Positions 9,827 through 20,474 of a stretch of 64,000 nucleotides of DNA are shown piece after piece. Position numbers and translations under genes: made by a program. Source of the stretch: Dickeya poaceiphila (GTDB taxonomy: Bacteria > Pseudomonadota > Gammaproteobacteria > Enterobacterales > Enterobacteriaceae); assembly GCF_007858975.2 (NCBI RefSeq), contig NZ_CP042220.2, positions 4,216,001 to 4,280,000 on the forward strand, in the 5' to 3' direction. The first letter of the stretch is position 1. Every line of letters starts with the position of its first letter. A model generated the notes under the pieces. The model worked only from the letters and a program-made list of their open reading frames with translations. It searched no databases and was not told where the DNA came from.

Positions 9827-10327
9827 ATGGCACGCTACCTGGAAGTATCAGACATCGTTCAACAATGGCGCAATGAGCGTCCCGATCTGGATGTTGAACC
9901 TATGTTGGTGATTGGCACCCTGTCTCGCGTCAGTCTGTTGATTGATCGTGCTTTGGACAAGGTGTTCAGCAAGTACAAACTGAGCGCACGCGAATTTGAC
10001 ATTCTGGCAACCCTGCGCAGGCGCGGTGAGCCTTATGCCATCAGCCCGTCTCAGATTGTCAGTGCGCTGATGATCAACAACAGCACCCTGACCAGCCGTC
10101 TGGACAGATTGGAACAGGCGGGTTGGTTACGCCGGATGCCGATTGAAGGTGATCGCCGCTCGGTCAATATCCAGTTGACCGATGAGGGTTTTGCTCTAAT
10201 CAATCGGGTGGTGGAAGAACATGTGGAGAATGAACGTGAAATCCTCGCCCCGTTCAGTGAAGAAGAGAAAAACCAGTTGCGCGCCTTGTTAGGGCGTGTT
10301 GAAAAACATCTGGTGAACAACCGCTGA
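9827..10327 (+). CDS. pecS: MarR-family repressor PecS
   Basis: A 166-residue winged-helix regulator. I use the ATG at 9827 (MARYLEVSDIV), preceded by AAGGA, not the in-frame ATG at 9794; this gives the length known for D. dadantii PecS. The MarR core spans ~45-140: SAREFDILATLRRRGEPYAISPSQI, recognition helix MINNSTLTSRLDRLEQAGWL and wing RMPIEGDRRSVNIQLT. In D. dadantii it represses pectinase, cellulase, flagellar and indigoidine genes and responds to oxidising signals or urate-like ligands. Divergent from pecM, with its likely operator at 9669-9691. Confidence 0.95.
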   Translation: MARYLEVSDIVQQWRNERPDLDVEPMLVIGTLSRVSLLIDRALDKVFSKYKLSAREFDILATLRRRGEPYAISPSQIVSALMINNSTLTSRLDRLEQAGWLRRMPIEGDRRSVNIQLTDEGFALINRVVEEHVENEREILAPFSEEEKNQLRALLGRVEKHLVNNR

Positions 10328-10373
10328 TGTTCTAACGCACATCACGATCTGATGGCGGAAGGCGACGAGTACG

Positions 10374-10397
10374 AAAAAGGCATCCCGATGGGATGCC
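10374..10397 (-). terminator. argG terminator
   Basis: GGCATCCC-GAT-GGGATGCC forms a perfect 8-bp stem followed on the minus strand by TTTTT. It sits 28 bp past the argG stop. It may also stop pecS transcripts from the other side, though the T-run favours argG. Confidence 0.85.
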
Positions 10398-10424
10398 CTT
10401 GCTGTCGTTATATTCAGGTCGATA

Positions 10425-11831
<1,407 letters not shown>

Positions 11832-11912
11832 TTACGCAATGTCTGGTCATGCATTGAGACGCGCCCAACACGGTGTCATCAGAATCGATAGCGATGAACA
11901 ATCGCGCATCAA

Positions 11913-11926
11913 TGCATATTTATGCA
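11913..11926 (-). promoter_or_regulatory. ARG box-like operator upstream of argG
   Basis: TGCATATTTATGCA is a palindrome close to the ArgR half-site pattern TGAAT-N4-ATTCA (differing at one symmetric base per half). It lies in an AT-rich patch of the 314-bp gap 11775-12088, about 140 bp before the argG start, consistent with arginine repression. A second box is not clear, so the call is moderate. Confidence 0.5.
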
Positions 11927-12057
11927 AAATTTATGATTGATAATTTAAACATCTTTTCCAGCGGACCGGAAGAGAAGAGGAGGATTTTCAGGAAAAAAAT
12001 TCACTACGGCAACATCTGGCCTGAAGACAAGGCCAAAACGTTGCCGCTTTTCATGCT

Positions 12058-12084
12058 GTCGATACACGTCCTTGATGTATCGAC
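12058..12084 (-). terminator. Hairpin downstream of rcnA
   Basis: GTCGATACA and TGTATCGAC form a 9-bp stem with a nine-base loop just after the rcnA stop. No good T-run follows on the minus strand, so termination strength is uncertain. Confidence 0.45.
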
Positions 12085-12088
12085 GCGG

Positions 12089-12967
12089 TTATAACGGCAA
12101 GCGCGCCCAGCCATGCAGCAACATATACCCCCCCACCACCGCTATCAGCAGGCTGGAGAAATAGGGTGCCCGGCGTGCCAGTGTGGCGAATCCCGGCCAA
12201 CGGCGGCTGGCTTGCTGCACGCTGAGTGCGGCACCGACCCCAACGGCCACCAGCGTCAGTGCCAGCCCAACACTGAAACACACCACCAGCGCTGCCCCCA
12301 GCGTAAAAGCCTTCACCTGAATACATAACAGCAGCACCGTGATGGCGGCCGGACAGGGAATCAACCCGCCGGTCAAACCAAACAGCAAAATCTGCCCGTT
12401 GGTCGCTTCCCGGTTAGCGAAGCGCTGACGTATCTCATTAGCGTGCGCTCGTTCATGCGCATCCTGATATTCGCCATCAGCCTGCGCATGGTCATGGTCA
12501 TGATGATGAACATGTTCACCGTGGTCATGGTGATGATGGTCATGATGATCGCCGTGATGATGCTCGTGGTGGTGATGATCATGCTGGTGTCCATGGCTAT
12601 GCTGATGTAGCCGCCACGCGCGCTCATCGCGCCAGATACGCCAGAACATCCAGGTCGCCGTCCCCAGAATGATGATGCCGGAAATAAACTGCATCCAGGG
12701 TTCGGCAGATTCAGCAGTAAATTGCTGACTCAGATACATGCCGCCCAATGCAATTAACCAGACCACCGCAGTATGAGACAACGTAGCAGCAACCCCCAGC
12801 ATCACTGCTTGCTTCACCGTCCCGCGGATCGCCACGATAAACGCCGCCATCATGGTCTTGGAATGTCCCGGCTCCAGACCATGCAGTGCGCCCAACAGCA
12901 CAGCACTGGGGATAAACAACCAGGCGTTCGCCATACCCTGCTGCAAAAGTAAGGAAAAATCCGTCAT
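12089..12967 (-). CDS. rcnA: Nickel/cobalt efflux protein RcnA
   Basis: A 292-residue inner-membrane metal exporter. I start it at the second ATG (TDFSLLLQQG) by alignment with E. coli RcnA. About six membrane spans; LHGLEPGHSKTMMAAF near residue 30 is the family signature. Between spans, at ~120-165, is a cytoplasmic metal-binding loop extremely rich in histidine (HGHQHDHHHHEHHHGDHHDHH...). The C-terminal half carries FGLTGGLIPCPAAITVLL. It removes Ni(II) and Co(II). Divergent from its repressor gene rcnR, with an RcnR-type operator in the shared promoter region. Confidence 0.96.
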   Translation of the reverse strand: MTDFSLLLQQGMANAWLFIPSAVLLGALHGLEPGHSKTMMAAFIVAIRGTVKQAVMLGVAATLSHTAVVWLIALGGMYLSQQFTAESAEPWMQFISGIIILGTATWMFWRIWRDERAWRLHQHSHGHQHDHHHHEHHHGDHHDHHHHDHGEHVHHHDHDHAQADGEYQDAHERAHANEIRQRFANREATNGQILLFGLTGGLIPCPAAITVLLLCIQVKAFTLGAALVVCFSVGLALTLVAVGVGAALSVQQASRRWPGFATLARRAPYFSSLLIAVVGGYMLLHGWARLPL

Positions 12968-13024
12968 AGTTAGCATCCGAATCAGGTGGTCGGTGGGCCA
13001 GCCTGGAAATGAAGTGATGAAATA

Positions 13025-13039
13025 TACTATACCCCAGTA
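13025..13039. promoter_or_regulatory. RcnR operator between rcnA and rcnR
   Basis: The minus strand reads TACTGGGGTATAGTA, which fits the RcnR operator form TACT, a G-tract, then AGTA. It lies in the ~100-bp divergent region and would repress rcnA (and rcnR itself) until Ni or Co binds the repressor. Confidence 0.75.
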
Positions 13040-13065
13040 TATAAACAGACAAGACGGGAGTCGCC

Positions 13066-13344
13066 ATGCCGCATACCATTCACGACAAAAAGAAACTGCT
13101 CACGCGTGTCAGGCGCATCAAAGGTCAGGCGGAAGCACTGGAAAAAGCGCTGGACGGCGGGGGGCGCTCATGCCTGGAAATTTTGCAGCAAATTGCCGCC
13201 ATACGGGGCGCGGTGAACGGGTTGATGGGTGAGGTGCTGGAAGGCCACATCCGTGATCATCTGATGAATGAAGAAGCAGACCCCGCGGAACGCGCCACCG
13301 ATTTGGAAGCCATCGTCACGGTAATTCGTTCTTATATGAAATAG
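13066..13344 (+). CDS. rcnR: Nickel/cobalt-responsive repressor RcnR
   Basis: A 92-residue all-helical CsoR/RcnR-family repressor (90 in E. coli). Expected metal ligands are present with a one-residue shift: His3, Cys36 (GRSCLEILQQIAAIRGAVNGLM), His61 and His65 (LEGHIRDHL). Binding of Ni(II) or Co(II) releases DNA and induces rcnA. Divergent to rcnA. Confidence 0.95.
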   Translation: MPHTIHDKKKLLTRVRRIKGQAEALEKALDGGGRSCLEILQQIAAIRGAVNGLMGEVLEGHIRDHLMNEEADPAERATDLEAIVTVIRSYMK

Positions 13345-13384
13345 TTCGTAGGAAATAGTTCGTAAAAGTAGGAAATAGTTAATA
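13338..13384 (+). repeat. Short tandem repeat at the rcnR 3' end
   Basis: Three near copies of GAAATAGTTCGTA (13338, 13352, and 13372 as GAAATAGTTAATA). The first includes the rcnR stop codon, so each copy repeats an in-frame-like stop. It looks like slippage duplication; no function is evident. Confidence 0.7.
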
Positions 13385-13440
13385 GAAAGCGGAGGTCGCC
13401 TGACTGCAACCACCCGTTTTACGATGACCACCACTATCTG

Positions 13441-14670
13441 TCATCTGCAACACCGGAACGCCGCCTGATCATTGTCGTAGCGGCCATCACCGTAGCCGCT
13501 TTCACCATAACGCTCACGGTACTCGCGCGGCGTCAGGTCGTAGTCCTTGCGAAAAACGGAATAAAAATACGGTAACGAGGGATACCCGCACATAGACGAA
13601 ACCTCGTTTATCGACAACGACGTCGATACCAGCAGATTTCTCGCCCGCTCCAGCTTTTCGGCATGGATCATACCGTGAATGGTCTGCCCGGTTTCATCCT
13701 TGAAGCGCTTCTCAAGGTTGGAGCGCGACAGCCCAACCGCGTCCAGCACCTGCTCCACCTTGATGCCTTTACAGGCATGGTGACGGATAAAATGCATCGC
13801 CTGAATCACGGCGGGGTCGCGCACTGAGCGGTAATCGGTCGAGCTGCGCTCCACCACCCGCAGCGGCGACACCAGAATACGCTGTAACGGCAGCGCATAC
13901 GGCGTCAGTAACAGTTGGTGCAGCAGCTTGGCGGCCCGATACCCCATCTGCCGCGTCCCCTGCGCCACTGAGGACAGGGCGACGCGTGACAGGTAGCGGG
14001 TTAGTTCTTCATTGTCGATACCAATAACGCACAGCTTTTCCGGCACGGCGATATTCAGGTGCTCGCATACCTGCAGCAGATGGCGGGCGCGGGCATCCGT
14101 CACGGCGATGATGCCGGTTTGAGGCGGCAGGGTCTGAACCCAGTCCGCCAGCCGGTTCTGAGCATACTGCCAGTTGTCCGGCGACGTCTCCATACCCTGA
14201 TACACCACGCCCTGATACTGCTCAGCCGCCACCAGTTGTCGAAAAGCATGTTCACGCTCCTGCGCCCACCCTTTCCCCACTGACGCCGGCAAGCCGTAAA
14301 ACGCGAACCGGTTCAACCCTTTATTCTTCAGATGCAAAAATGCACTTTCTACCAATGCATAGTTATCAGTGGCGATATAGTGCACCGGCGGGTAATCCTG
14401 TGGGTTGTGATAAGAACCGCCGACCCCCACCAGCGGCACCCGCACCCCGGCAAGCAATGCGATAATCGCCGGGTCATCGAAGTCGGCGATCACCCCATCC
14501 CCCAGCCAGTCGCGGATATTATCGATGCGGCAACGGAAATCCTCCTCAATGAAGATATCCCAGTCGCACTGAGACGCCTGCAGGTATTCCCCTACGCCTT
14601 CAACCACCTGCCGGTCGTATACTTTGTTGGCATTAAACAGCAACGTAATACGGTAGCGTTTCTCAAACAT
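13441..14670 (-). CDS. xylR: Xylose operon activator XylR
   Basis: This 409-residue protein has a periplasmic-binding-protein-like sensor domain (~1-280) fused to an AraC-type DNA-binding domain (~300-395, with LSRSNLEKRFKDETGQTIHGMIHAEK and NEVSSMCGYPSLPYFYSVFRKDYDLTPREYR). I start it at MFEKRYRITLLFNANKVYDRQ, the E. coli start, not the upstream ATG at 14712. It binds D-xylose and activates xylAB and xylFGH. The tail is ~15 residues longer than the E. coli protein (GESGYGDGRYDNDQ...). Last gene of the minus-strand xyl group, 191 bp after xylH, so it may have its own promoter. Confidence 0.96.
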   Translation of the reverse strand: MFEKRYRITLLFNANKVYDRQVVEGVGEYLQASQCDWDIFIEEDFRCRIDNIRDWLGDGVIADFDDPAIIALLAGVRVPLVGVGGSYHNPQDYPPVHYIATDNYALVESAFLHLKNKGLNRFAFYGLPASVGKGWAQEREHAFRQLVAAEQYQGVVYQGMETSPDNWQYAQNRLADWVQTLPPQTGIIAVTDARARHLLQVCEHLNIAVPEKLCVIGIDNEELTRYLSRVALSSVAQGTRQMGYRAAKLLHQLLLTPYALPLQRILVSPLRVVERSSTDYRSVRDPAVIQAMHFIRHHACKGIKVEQVLDAVGLSRSNLEKRFKDETGQTIHGMIHAEKLERARNLLVSTSLSINEVSSMCGYPSLPYFYSVFRKDYDLTPREYRERYGESGYGDGRYDNDQAAFRCCR

Positions 14671-14861
14671 GGCGATACGTTCTCTTCGGACAGTGTGATG
14701 CTCCCTGAGCAAAATCCGGTGCCGACAGCCGATACTCGCCTAAATAGCACGACCGGCCTGCAGCCCAAAAACAATTTCCTTACTTTGCGAACTGTCTCGC
14801 TCATTGTGCCGCTGACACACCGTCCCCCCCGGCTATCGACAGTGATCCGGACTTATGTTTT

Positions 14862-16046
14862 TCAGGATTTATGTTTGGTGGCAGTATCCATCCACACCGC
14901 CAGCAGCAAAATGCCGCCCTTGACGATGTACTGCCAGAAGGTGGGTACATCGAGCATACTCATGCCGTTATCCAGCGATGCCATGATAAACGCCCCCATC
15001 ACCGCGCCCGCCACGCTGCCTACTCCACCGGCCAGACTGGTGCCACCGATGACGCAGGCGGCAATGGCGTCCAGCTCCGCGATATTCCCGGCAGACGGCG
15101 ACCCAGCCCCCAACCGGGAACTGAGTACCAGACCGGCCACCGCCACCATCAGGCCGTTGATGGCAAATACCACCAGTTTGGTGCGCTCGACATTCACCCC
15201 AGACAGACGGGCCGCATCGATATTGCCGCCTACTGCGTAAATACGCCGCCCGAAAGCGGTACGCACCGCCATAAACATGCCGCCCAGCATAATGAGCGCC
15301 AGCAGCAATACCGGCGTCGGCACACCACGATAGTCATTGAGCAAATAGATGGCACCCAGCACCAGCACCGCCATCAGCGCCTGACGGGTGATATCACCGG
15401 AAGCGTTCGCCACCGGCAAATCCAGATGCAGGCGACGCCACCGCTGACGCCAGCGCCACACCACAAACAACATCAACCCAACGACGCCAAATAAAAACCC
15501 CACCCCGTCAGGCAGATAACTCTGACCAATCTGCGACATTGCCGGACTGGTGGGCGACACCGTGGTGCCGTTGGTGATACCGATCAGTATGCCGCGAAAC
15601 GCCAGCATACCCGCCAGCGTCACAATGAACGACGGCACGCGCCGGTACGCCACCCACCAGCCATTCCAGGCACCAAGCAACAACCCCAATAGCAGGGTTA
15701 CCGCCACCGTCAGGGGCAACGGCCAGCCATACCAGACATCCAGAATCGCCGCCACACCGCCCAGCAGCCCCATCATGGAGCCGACTGACAGGTCAATCTC
15801 AGCGGAAATAATCACAAACACCATGCCTACCGCCAAAATGCCGGTAATGGCGGTCTGGCGCAGCAGGTTGGAAATGTTGCGGGCGCTGAGGTACGCGCCA
15901 TCGGTCATGAAGGTGAAGAACAGCATGATTGCGACAATCGCTGCGATCATCACCAACACCTGTAAATTGAAAGAACGGCGGCGGGGCATTTCGTCTGGAG
16001 ATGCCGCCGGTGCAGTCATCCGGTCAGACAGCCAGGTTTTCAGCAT
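14862..16046 (-). CDS. xylH: Xylose ABC transporter permease
   Basis: A 394-residue inner-membrane permease of the ribose/xylose (BPD_transp_2) family with about ten membrane spans. Diagnostic run: [20 protein letters not shown] followed by [14 protein letters not shown]. The ATG at 16046 has AAGGAG eight bases upstream and is preferred over the GTG at 16055. It overlaps the end of xylG by 23 bp, indicating translational coupling. Works with XylG and XylF to import D-xylose. Confidence 0.95.
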   Translation of the reverse strand: MLKTWLSDRMTAPAASPDEMPRRRSFNLQVLVMIAAIVAIMLFFTFMTDGAYLSARNISNLLRQTAITGILAVGMVFVIISAEIDLSVGSMMGLLGGVAAILDVWYGWPLPLTVAVTLLLGLLLGAWNGWWVAYRRVPSFIVTLAGMLAFRGILIGITNGTTVSPTSPAMSQIGQSYLPDGVGFLFGVVGLMLFVVWRWRQRWRRLHLDLPVANASGDITRQALMAVLVLGAIYLLNDYRGVPTPVLLLALIMLGGMFMAVRTAFGRRIYAVGGNIDAARLSGVNVERTKLVVFAINGLMVAVAGLVLSSRLGAGSPSAGNIAELDAIAACVIGGTSLAGGVGSVAGAVMGAFIMASLDNGMSMLDVPTFWQYIVKGGILLLAVWMDTATKHKS

Positions 16047-17565
16047 GATGCTCACTCCTTAATGCAGCTTCCATCACCTGCTCCTGTGTCAGGCCACGGT
16101 TGGGCAAATCTGCCTTGAGCCGCCCCTGATGCATCACCAGCACCCGGTCGCTCAGGCCCAACACCTCAGGCAGTTCAGAGGAAATCACGATGACGGCGAT
16201 CTGTTGCTTAACCAACTGGTTGATCAATTTGTAGATTTCATATTTTGCGCCGATGTCGATCCCACGGGTCGGCTCATCCAGAATCAGGATTTTCGGGCAC
16301 AACAGCAGGCATTTCGCCAGAATAGCTTTTTGCTGGTTACCGCCGCTGAGGCGCGCAATCGCCAATTCCGGCGATGCGGTTTTCACTTTCAGGTGGGTTA
16401 TCGAATGCTGTAGGCGGTGCTGCTCGTCGGCTTCCCGCAGCACCGACAACGCACCGGTGAACTGATCGAGCGCCGCCAGCGTAATATTCTGCGCGACGCT
16501 CATTACCGGAATAATGCCGTCTTTTTTACGATCTTCCGGCACCATTGCAATCCCTAACGTCATCGCCTGCCGGCAATTCTGGATAGTGACCGGTTTGCCT
16601 TCCACCCAAATATCGCCTTGCCATCGCCCCGGATAGGCACCGAACAGGCATTGAACCGTTTCGGTGCGCCCGGCGCCAACCAAACCGGCAATCCCCAACA
16701 CTTCACCGCGATGCAGGCGGAACGACACATCATCCACCCGGCGGATATGGCGGTTCACCGGGTGCCAGGCGGTCAGGTGCTCCACTCGCAGCACCTCTTC
16801 GCCGATATCGTGCGGCTCATTTGGATACAGCTCCGTCAGCTCACGCCCTACCATCATGGCGATTACCTGATCCTCGCTGAGTGAATCCGCCGGGCAGGTG
16901 CCGATGTGCCTGCCGTCGCGGATAACACAGATCACATCGGAAATCGCCTTAACCTCGTTAAGCTTGTGAGAGATGTAGATGCAGGCGATACCGTGGTGAC
17001 GCAGGTCGCGCACGATATCCAGCAAGACGCCGGTTTCCCGTTCCGTCAGCGATGCGGTCGGTTCATCGAGAATCAGCAAGCGCACCTGTTTGTTCAACGC
17101 CTTGGCGATTTCCACCAGTTGCTGTTGACCTAACCCCAGTTCGCCAACGCGAGTATTCGGGTCAATGTCCAGACGCACCTGCGCCAGCATGGTCTGGCAA
17201 CGCAGGTACATCGCGTCGTAATCCATCACGCCGGCACGCGTCCATTCATTACCGAGGAAAATGTTCTCCAGCACCGTCATTTCTTTGACCAGCGCCAGTT
17301 CCTGATGAATGATGGCGATCCCTTTCTGCTCGGTGTCACGAATATGCCCGGCACGTAGCTCATCGCCAGCAAACCGGATGCGGCCTTCATAACTGCCGTA
17401 CGGATAGACCCCACACAGCACTTTCATCAACGTTGACTTGCCGGAACCGTTCTCGCCGCACAGCGACAACACCTGTCCGGCCTCCAGTTGCAGGCTGACG
17501 TTGTCTACCGCTTTCACTGCACCAAAAACCTTGGTGATATTTTTCATGTCCAACAGATACGGCAT
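16024..17565 (-). CDS. xylG: Xylose ABC transporter ATP-binding protein
   Basis: A 513-residue protein, the same length as E. coli XylG, with two ABC domains. The first has Walker [13 protein letters not shown] (~38) and Walker [12 protein letters not shown]; the second has [18 protein letters not shown] and [13 protein letters not shown]. The second Walker A is degenerate ([12 protein letters not shown]), as is usual in sugar importers of this class. It powers XylFH. It follows xylF after a 75-bp gap with a strong hairpin. Confidence 0.96.
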   Translation of the reverse strand: MPYLLDMKNITKVFGAVKAVDNVSLQLEAGQVLSLCGENGSGKSTLMKVLCGVYPYGSYEGRIRFAGDELRAGHIRDTEQKGIAIIHQELALVKEMTVLENIFLGNEWTRAGVMDYDAMYLRCQTMLAQVRLDIDPNTRVGELGLGQQQLVEIAKALNKQVRLLILDEPTASLTERETGVLLDIVRDLRHHGIACIYISHKLNEVKAISDVICVIRDGRHIGTCPADSLSEDQVIAMMVGRELTELYPNEPHDIGEEVLRVEHLTAWHPVNRHIRRVDDVSFRLHRGEVLGIAGLVGAGRTETVQCLFGAYPGRWQGDIWVEGKPVTIQNCRQAMTLGIAMVPEDRKKDGIIPVMSVAQNITLAALDQFTGALSVLREADEQHRLQHSITHLKVKTASPELAIARLSGGNQQKAILAKCLLLCPKILILDEPTRGIDIGAKYEIYKLINQLVKQQIAVIVISSELPEVLGLSDRVLVMHQGRLKADLPNRGLTQEQVMEAALRSEHHAENLAV

Positions 17566-17587
17566 ATCCCCTCCGCCTCACCGAATG

Positions 17588-17632
17588 CCTGTCGTCCGGC
17601 AATACCGCGGTTGCGGGCCGCCGGACGACAGG
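17588..17632 (-). repeat. Strong hairpin between xylF and xylG
   Basis: A perfect 13-bp inverted repeat (CCTGTCGTCCGGC / GCCGGACGACAGG) sits in the 75-bp xylF-xylG gap. Hairpins after binding-protein genes commonly stabilise the upstream mRNA or partly terminate, giving more XylF than XylGH. The role here is inferred from position. Confidence 0.7.
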
Positions 17633-17640
17633 AGAACTGG

Positions 17641-18636
17641 TTAATAGATATCTGCTTTTTTATGGAACCCATCGGCAATGACGGTGCTATCGATATTCGC
17701 CTTATCAACCGGGATAGGCGTCAACAGGAAGGCAGGGACCTCTTTCTTGCCGTTATTGAGCGTGGCGTTAGACTCAGGTTTCTTACCTTGCCCCAGCGAC
17801 ACCGCGATAGCCGCCGCATCCTGTGCCAGCTTGCTGATCGGTTTGTACACGGTCATGGTCTGAGTGCCGGCAACAATCCGCTTTATCGCCGCCAGATCGG
17901 CATCCTGACCGGATATCGCCACTTTGCCGGCCAGCCCCTGCGCGGAGAGCGCCTGAATCGCGCCACCTGCGGTCGCATCGTTCGAGGCCACTACCGCATC
18001 AATCTTGTTGTTGTTGGCGGTCAGCGCGTTTTCCATGATCTTCAGCGCATTTTCCGGCAGCCAGCCATCCACCCACTGGTCGCCGACAATTTTGATCTTA
18101 CCGCTGTCAATCAATGGCTTTAATACTTTCATTTGCCCCTGACGGAACAGTTTGGCGTTATTATCAACCGGCGAACCTCCCATCAGAAAATAATTCCCTT
18201 GCGGCACTTTGTTGAGCAGATATTGTGCCTGAAGCTCTCCGACTTTTTCATTATCGAACGAAATGTAAAAATCGATATCCGCATTATTAATCATACGGTC
18301 ATAAGCCAGCACTTTAATTCCTTCACGCTTGGCTTCGGCAATCACATTACTTAACACCTGACCGTTATAAGGGATAATCACCAACACATCGACGCCGCGG
18401 TTAATCATATTTTCTATCTGGGATAGTTGTGTTTCTTCATTGCCGTTGGCGGATTGCACAAACACTTTCGCCCCTTTTTCTTCGGCTTTTTTTACAAAAA
18501 TATCCCGATCCTTCTGCCAGCGTTCAAGGCGCAAGTCATCGATAGCCATACCAATTTTTACTTCTTTAGCGACCCCTGGCTGACTCAGCATGGCAAGTGC
18601 GGCGCAGACTGACAGTAATACGTGTTTCATTTTCAT
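17641..18636 (-). CDS. xylF: D-xylose periplasmic binding protein
   Basis: A 331-residue precursor (330 in E. coli) with signal peptide MKMKHVLLSVCAALAMLSQPGVA, then mature KEVKIGMAIDDLRLERWQKD. Periplasmic-binding-protein type 1 fold with the typical VLVIIPYNGQVLSNVIAEAKREGIKVLAYDRM segment. It captures D-xylose and hands it to XylGH. First gene of the minus-strand xylFGH operon, divergent from xylA. Confidence 0.97.
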   Translation of the reverse strand: MKMKHVLLSVCAALAMLSQPGVAKEVKIGMAIDDLRLERWQKDRDIFVKKAEEKGAKVFVQSANGNEETQLSQIENMINRGVDVLVIIPYNGQVLSNVIAEAKREGIKVLAYDRMINNADIDFYISFDNEKVGELQAQYLLNKVPQGNYFLMGGSPVDNNAKLFRQGQMKVLKPLIDSGKIKIVGDQWVDGWLPENALKIMENALTANNNKIDAVVASNDATAGGAIQALSAQGLAGKVAISGQDADLAAIKRIVAGTQTMTVYKPISKLAQDAAAIAVSLGQGKKPESNATLNNGKKEVPAFLLTPIPVDKANIDSTVIADGFHKKADIY

Positions 18637-18870
18637 CGTAGAGTACCTTTGTTATAGGAAGGCAGGACAAAAACGTCTCTTCACTTACGGCTACGTTGCA
18701 TGAAATTGTTGACAAGAAAAGTCAGGGTCAGCAATTGCTGATTTTTATCTCTGAATTACGTTTTTTGGTTTAATTGTTATTTTTTGATAGCGGTCATATT
18801 TTTATCCTGTTAATTCATTCCATAACACAAGCAGTTGCGCGCGGTTTTGCAGATTATTCCGGTTATTTTT

Positions 18871-18886
18871 TGCGATCAAACGCACA
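18871..18886. promoter_or_regulatory. CRP-like site in the xylF/xylA divergent region
   Basis: TGCGA-TCAAAC-GCACA differs from TGTGA-N6-TCACA at two positions. It lies in the 366-bp divergent region 18637-19002, which in E. coli carries two XylR sites around a central CRP site. T-rich tracts at 18745-18870 could hold XylR boxes, but I cannot define them by eye. Confidence 0.5.
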
Positions 18887-19002
18887 TTTAATAATTATCT
18901 GAATTTCAGTGTGAAATAACGTAATTGAGGAAACCGGCAGGCAAACGGAATATTAAGAACAGGCTGAAAATAGCCATTCCGGTGGTTTGCAAGGAGATAA
19001 CA

Positions 19003-20322
19003 ATGCACGCTTATTTTGATCAGATAGAAAAAGTTCGCTTTGAAGGTCAGGGCAGCCGCAATCCGTTTGCCTTCCGCCATTACAACCCTGACGAGATTGT
19101 CCTCGGCAAGCGCATGGCCGACCATTTACGTTTTGCCGTCTGCTACTGGCATACCTTCTGCTGGAACGGCGCCGACATGTTCGGCGCTGGCGCCTTCGCA
19201 CGGCCCTGGCAGCAATCCGGCGACGCACTGGCGCTGGCGAAGCGCAAAGCCGATATCGCCTTCGAGTTTCTGCACAAACTAGGCGTACCCTATTACTGTT
19301 TCCACGATGTCGATGTCGCGCCGGAAGGCAACTCGCTGCAGGAATACCTGAACAATTTTGCCGCCATGACCGAAATTCTGGCAGCCAAACAGCAACAAAC
19401 CGGCGTGAAGTTGCTGTGGGGCACCGCCAACTGCTTCACCAACCCGCGTTACGCTGCCGGCGCCGCCACCAGTCCCGACCCGGAAGTCTTCGCCTGGGCC
19501 GCCACACAGGTATTTACCGCGATGAACGCCACTAAAGCGCTAGGCGGCGAGAACTATGTGCTGTGGGGTGGCCGCGAAGGCTATGAAACCCTGCTCAATA
19601 CCGACCTGCGTCAGGAGCGCGAGCAGATTGGCCGTTTCATGCAAATGGTGGTGGAGCACAAACACAAGATCGGTTTCAACGGTACGTTGCTGATAGAACC
19701 CAAACCGCAGGAGCCGACCAAACACCAATACGATTACGATGTCGCCACCGTCTACGGCTTCCTCAAACAGTTCGGGCTGGAGAAGGAAATTAAGGTCAAT
19801 ATCGAAGCGAACCACGCCACGCTGGCGGGACATACCTTCCATCACGAGATCGCCACGGCGATTGCACTCGGCATTTTCGGCTCGGTAGACACCAATCGCG
19901 GCGACGCGCAACTCGGCTGGGATACCGACCAGTTCCCCAACAGCGTGGAAGAAAATGCGCTGGTGCTCTATGAAATCCTCAAAGCAGGCGGGTTCACTAC
20001 CGGCGGCCTCAATTTCGATGCCAAAGTTCGCCGCCAGAGCACTAATCGCTACGACCTGTTCCACGCCCATATCGGTGCGATGGATACAATGGCATTGTCG
20101 CTCAAGGTGGCGGCGCGCATGGTGGAAGACGGCGAACTGAATCAACATGTCGCCAACCGTTACGCCGGTTGGAATAGCGAGTTGGGGCAGCAGATCCTGC
20201 AAGGCAACGCCTCGCTGGAGATGCTGGCGGGTTACGCCGCACGTCATCAGCTTGACCCGCAGCACCACAGCGGGCAGCAGGAACGACTGGAAAATTTGGT
20301 TAATCGCTATCTGTTCGGTTGA
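19003..20322 (+). CDS. xylA: Xylose isomerase
   Basis: A 440-residue enzyme (same as E. coli) that converts D-xylose to D-xylulose. I use ATG 19003 ([14 protein letters not shown]), preceded by AAGGAG, not the in-frame upstream ATG at 18925. Active-site motifs: [12 protein letters not shown] with the catalytic histidine, [15 protein letters not shown], and the metal-binding segment [18 protein letters not shown]. Cytoplasmic, metal-dependent. Followed 152 bp later by xylB. Confidence 0.98.
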   Translation: MHAYFDQIEKVRFEGQGSRNPFAFRHYNPDEIVLGKRMADHLRFAVCYWHTFCWNGADMFGAGAFARPWQQSGDALALAKRKADIAFEFLHKLGVPYYCFHDVDVAPEGNSLQEYLNNFAAMTEILAAKQQQTGVKLLWGTANCFTNPRYAAGAATSPDPEVFAWAATQVFTAMNATKALGGENYVLWGGREGYETLLNTDLRQEREQIGRFMQMVVEHKHKIGFNGTLLIEPKPQEPTKHQYDYDVATVYGFLKQFGLEKEIKVNIEANHATLAGHTFHHEIATAIALGIFGSVDTNRGDAQLGWDTDQFPNSVEENALVLYEILKAGGFTTGGLNFDAKVRRQSTNRYDLFHAHIGAMDTMALSLKVAARMVEDGELNQHVANRYAGWNSELGQQILQGNASLEMLAGYAARHQLDPQHHSGQQERLENLVNRYLFG

Positions 20323-20391
20323 ATAGGTATATAGGCTGGCGCAAACCCGGCAACGCAGAAAAGCAGGTGTTGAGTCTGCGCCAGCGACACA

Positions 20392-20424
20392 AATATTCCA
20401 GCGGCACGAATATTCCAGCGGCAC
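20392..20424 (+). repeat. 17-bp tandem duplication in the xylA-xylB gap
   Basis: Two exact copies of AATATTCCAGCGGCAC with a 17-bp period (20392 and 20409) lie in the 152-bp gap. The fragments before and after (cgacacaaat, acaaatag) look like partial copies. No role is evident; copy number could vary between strains. Confidence 0.75.
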
Positions 20425-20474
20425 AAATAGTAAGGATAGCCTGATAACCGCACACAAAGTCACAGCGAGGCGTT

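Noticed and set aside
12470..12600. CRISPR-like or simple repeat (CATGATGATG pattern)
   Set aside because: It is the coding sequence of the histidine-rich loop of rcnA, so the repetition comes from His codons.
19540..20463. 307-codon minus-strand frame antisense to xylA
   Set aside because: Typical high-GC shadow; xylA is unmistakable on the plus strand.
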